Positions 9,234 to 9,604 of a stretch of DNA of 9,604 nucleotides are shown piece after piece. Position 1 is the first letter of the stretch; each line of letters starts with the position of its first letter. Both the position numbers and the translations under genes were made by a program. The notes under the pieces are model-generated. The model saw only the letters and a list, made by a program, of their open reading frames with translations, did no database searches and had not been told where the DNA came from. This stretch comes from Desulfovibrio sp. (GTDB lineage: Bacteria > Desulfobacterota > Desulfovibrionia > Desulfovibrionales > Desulfovibrionaceae), in assembly GCA_020217165.1 (NCBI GenBank), contig JAIWOE010000143.1, positions 1 to 9,604 on the forward strand, written 5' to 3'.

Positions 9234-9604
9234 ATGCGTGCTCTTGCCGTGGCGTTTCTCCTGCTGCTCACCCTGGCCGCCGCCTGCGGTTCGGAAAAGA
9301 AGGAGCGCGCCCAGGCCATTGCGCATCTGGTGGAAGCCCGCATGCAGTACATCAAGGGCGACTATGTGGATGCGGAGAAAAAATACGAGCAGTACCTGCG
9401 CCTGGCGCCGGATGGCGAGTTCAGTTGGGAGGCCTGGAACCGGCGGGTCTACATCTGGCTCACGGTACACCGCAACAGCGCCCAGGCAGCGGAACTGCTC
9501 AAGGAAATGGCCGTGGAGTTCTCCGACGCCCCCCAGCGGCTGCCGCAGATTCTCCTGCAACTGGCCAACGCTTACGAAACCGCCGGGGAGCTGGCTGGCG
9601 CCCT
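9234..9604 (+). CDS. Probable outer-membrane lipoprotein with TPR-like helices, 3' end beyond the window
   Basis: The reading frame starts at ATG 9234, two bases after the gyrA stop, with AGGTG (9224-9228) five bases upstream inside gyrA. It stays open for 123 codons to the window edge. The N-terminus is a lipoprotein signal: Met-Arg, a hydrophobic stretch, then TLAAAC with Cys18 as the predicted lipidated residue. Gly at +2 argues against inner-membrane retention. The remainder is Ala/Leu/Glu-rich and looks helical, with a TPR-like segment ARMQYIKGDYVDAEKKYEQY (about residues 35-54) and a possible second unit around AAELLKEMAVEF. The family suggests a scaffold or cell-envelope assembly role (for example BamD- or YfiO-like helical repeats), but I do not recognise a specific protein. 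The spacing implies cotranscription and perhaps translational coupling with gyrase. Confidence 0.8.
   Translation, partial: MRALAVAFLLLLTLAAACGSEKKERAQAIAHLVEARMQYIKGDYVDAEKKYEQYLRLAPDGEFSWEAWNRRVYIWLTVHRNSAQAAELLKEMAVEFSDAPQRLPQILLQLANAYETAGELAGA

Overview
The window holds a chromosomal replication-origin neighbourhood from a GC-rich Gram-negative bacterium. Its best fit is a sulfate reducer of the Desulfovibrionaceae (Desulfovibrio or Megalodesulfovibrio-like). This rests on the gene order dnaA-dnaN-gyrB-gyrA without recF, an unusual short DnaA, an M23 peptidase of the type common in Desulfobacterota, and high GC at third codon positions. The taxonomic call is inference from gene order and protein character, not from a database match.

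Layout. Positions 1-1306 (minus strand) carry most of a membrane-anchored M23 (MepM/YebA-like) murein endopeptidase, which runs off the left edge. Positions 1307-1648 are a non-coding divergent region. It has A+T-rich stretches, a long hairpin, short repeats and a good sigma70-type promoter facing dnaA, and it is the best candidate for oriC in the window. From 1649 to the right edge everything is on the plus strand: dnaA, a 172-bp gap, dnaN, gyrB (start codon abutting the dnaN stop), gyrA (25 bp later), and the 5' part of a lipoprotein gene starting 2 bp after gyrA.

Function. DnaA opens the origin, DnaN is the sliding clamp that tethers the replicative polymerase, and GyrB with GyrA forms the A2B2 gyrase that removes positive supercoils ahead of forks. 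The tight dnaN-gyrB-gyrA-lipoprotein spacing suggests one transcript. The peptidase gene diverges from the origin region, so both arms would be transcribed away from it, in the direction of fork movement if oriC lies there.

Novelty. I see no mobile element, CRISPR array, toxin-antitoxin pair, defence system or new multi-gene system. The points worth a second look are details: a DnaA with altered Sensor I, Box VII and DNA-signature residues beside an origin region without canonical DnaA boxes; alanine at the quinolone-sensitivity position of GyrA; an aspartate in the last zinc-ligand position of the M23 peptidase; a clamp with an inserted loop and a C-terminal tail; and a strong hairpin between the divergent genes.
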